DNA from: Anaerolineales bacterium
Lineage (GTDB): Bacteria > Chloroflexota > Anaerolineae > 4572-78 > J111
Assembly (NCBI GenBank): GCA_012032575.1
Contig: JAAUSP010000340.1
Span: 1-8,028 of the forward strand
Direction of reading: 5' to 3'
Length of the DNA stretch: 8,028 nt
Below the pieces are notes generated by a model. It did no database searches. It was not told where the DNA came from and worked only from the letters and a program-made list of their open reading frames with translations. Below are positions 7,500 to 8,028 of this stretch, in pieces. Each line of letters starts with the position of its first letter. Positions within the stretch are counted from its first letter, which is position 1. Both the position numbers and the translations under genes were made by a program.

Positions 7500-8028
7500 T
7501 CAGGCAAAATGACAGGCTACCCAGTGTCCTGCTTCAATCTCGCGCAACAGTGGCGCTTCTTCAGAGCAGCGTTGTTCCATGCGCGGGCAGCGCGGGACAA
7601 ACGGGCAGCCCCGGTGAAGCGTACCCAAATCGGGCACGCGCCCCGGAATAAAGCTCATGCGCCGGTTATTATCCACCTCAAACGAGGCAATAAGCGCTTG
7701 GGTGTACGGATTGGCCGGTCTGCGCAGTACCAGCTCAACCGGGCCACTTTCTAAAATTTTGCCGGCATACATAACCACAACATCGGTACAGATTTCGGCG
7801 ATAACACCCAAATCGTGCGAGATGAGCAGCAGTGAAGCATGCAACTGCTCAACCTCAGTTACAATAACATTTAACACCTGGGCCTGGATAGTTACGTCCA
7901 GGCCGGTGGTTGGCTCGTCGGCAATCAACAGTTGGGGTGAGCAAACCAGGGCCATAGCCACCATAACTCGCTGGGCCATGCCCCCGCTGAATTGGTAAGG
8001 GTAATCCCTGGCTTTCTGGGCCGGATGA
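7500..8028 (-). CDS. Oligopeptide/dipeptide ABC transporter ATP-binding protein, OppD/DppD type (3' part)
   Basis: Only the C-terminal part is present; Walker A and the Q-loop lie beyond the right edge. The visible frame enters at the helical domain with DYPYQFSGGMAQRVMVAMAL, where the signature reads FSGG instead of the usual LSGG. Walker B follows (LLIADEPTTGLD), then the switch His (LLISHDLG), and the C-terminal peptide-transporter extension from NPYTQALIASF through GRVPDLG to four Cys (GCPFVPRC, QRC, VACHFA). This extension is shared by OppD and OppF types; the SGGMAQR form of the signature and the gene order ahead of an OppF-type gene point to OppD/DppD. With the next gene it forms the ATPase pair, and permease genes are expected upstream, outside the window. 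The frame is unbroken in the visible part. Confidence 0.93.
   Translation of the reverse strand, partial: HPAQKARDYPYQFSGGMAQRVMVAMALVCSPQLLIADEPTTGLDVTIQAQVLNVIVTEVEQLHASLLLISHDLGVIAEICTDVVVMYAGKILESGPVELVLRRPANPYTQALIASFEVDNNRRMSFIPGRVPDLGTLHRGCPFVPRCPRMEQRCSEEAPLLREIEAGHWVACHFA

Overview
All seven genes found in this window lie on the minus strand and are transcribed from right to left. In transcription order they are: the end of an OppD/DppD-type ABC ATPase (cut by the right edge), an OppF/DppF-type ABC ATPase, an Asp/Glu/hydantoin racemase-family protein, a hydantoinase B (HyuB) family subunit, an M24 metallopeptidase, an F420-dependent-type LLM oxidoreductase, and a family 5 (oligopeptide type) ABC substrate-binding protein (SBP) with an N-terminal LysM-like segment (cut by the left edge). 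No RNA genes, mobile elements, CRISPR arrays or clear terminators were seen, and the plus strand carries only shadow frames.

The first five genes are very tightly packed: gaps of 15 and 10 bases alternate with overlaps of about 23 bases. The LLM gene follows after about 50 bases, and the SBP gene after 239 bases. That last gap is the only sizeable non-coding stretch. It holds a possible promoter whose -35/-10 spacer contains a perfect 6+6 inverted repeat, so the SBP may be controlled separately from the rest.

Together the genes look like an uptake-and-catabolism operon. The SBP and the two ATPases would import a peptide-like or cyclic-amide compound; the permeases are not in the window. The racemase, HyuB subunit, peptidase and flavin/F420 oxidoreductase would process it inside the cell. 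The usual HyuB partner, HyuA, is not in the window. The substrate cannot be named from sequence; hydantoins, 5-oxoproline or related cyclic amides are an inference from the families.

The SBP architecture (signal peptide, LysM-like segment, SBP family 5 domain), the F420-type LLM enzyme and the moderately high GC suggest a Chloroflexota bacterium of the Anaerolineae type. This rests on family recall, not on a search.

The reading frames of five of the six genes other than the M24 peptidase are broken by small indels, eight in total. In each case the conserved protein sequence resumes exactly in another frame. This looks much more like sequence or assembly error than like decayed genes. The coordinates given here span the restored genes.
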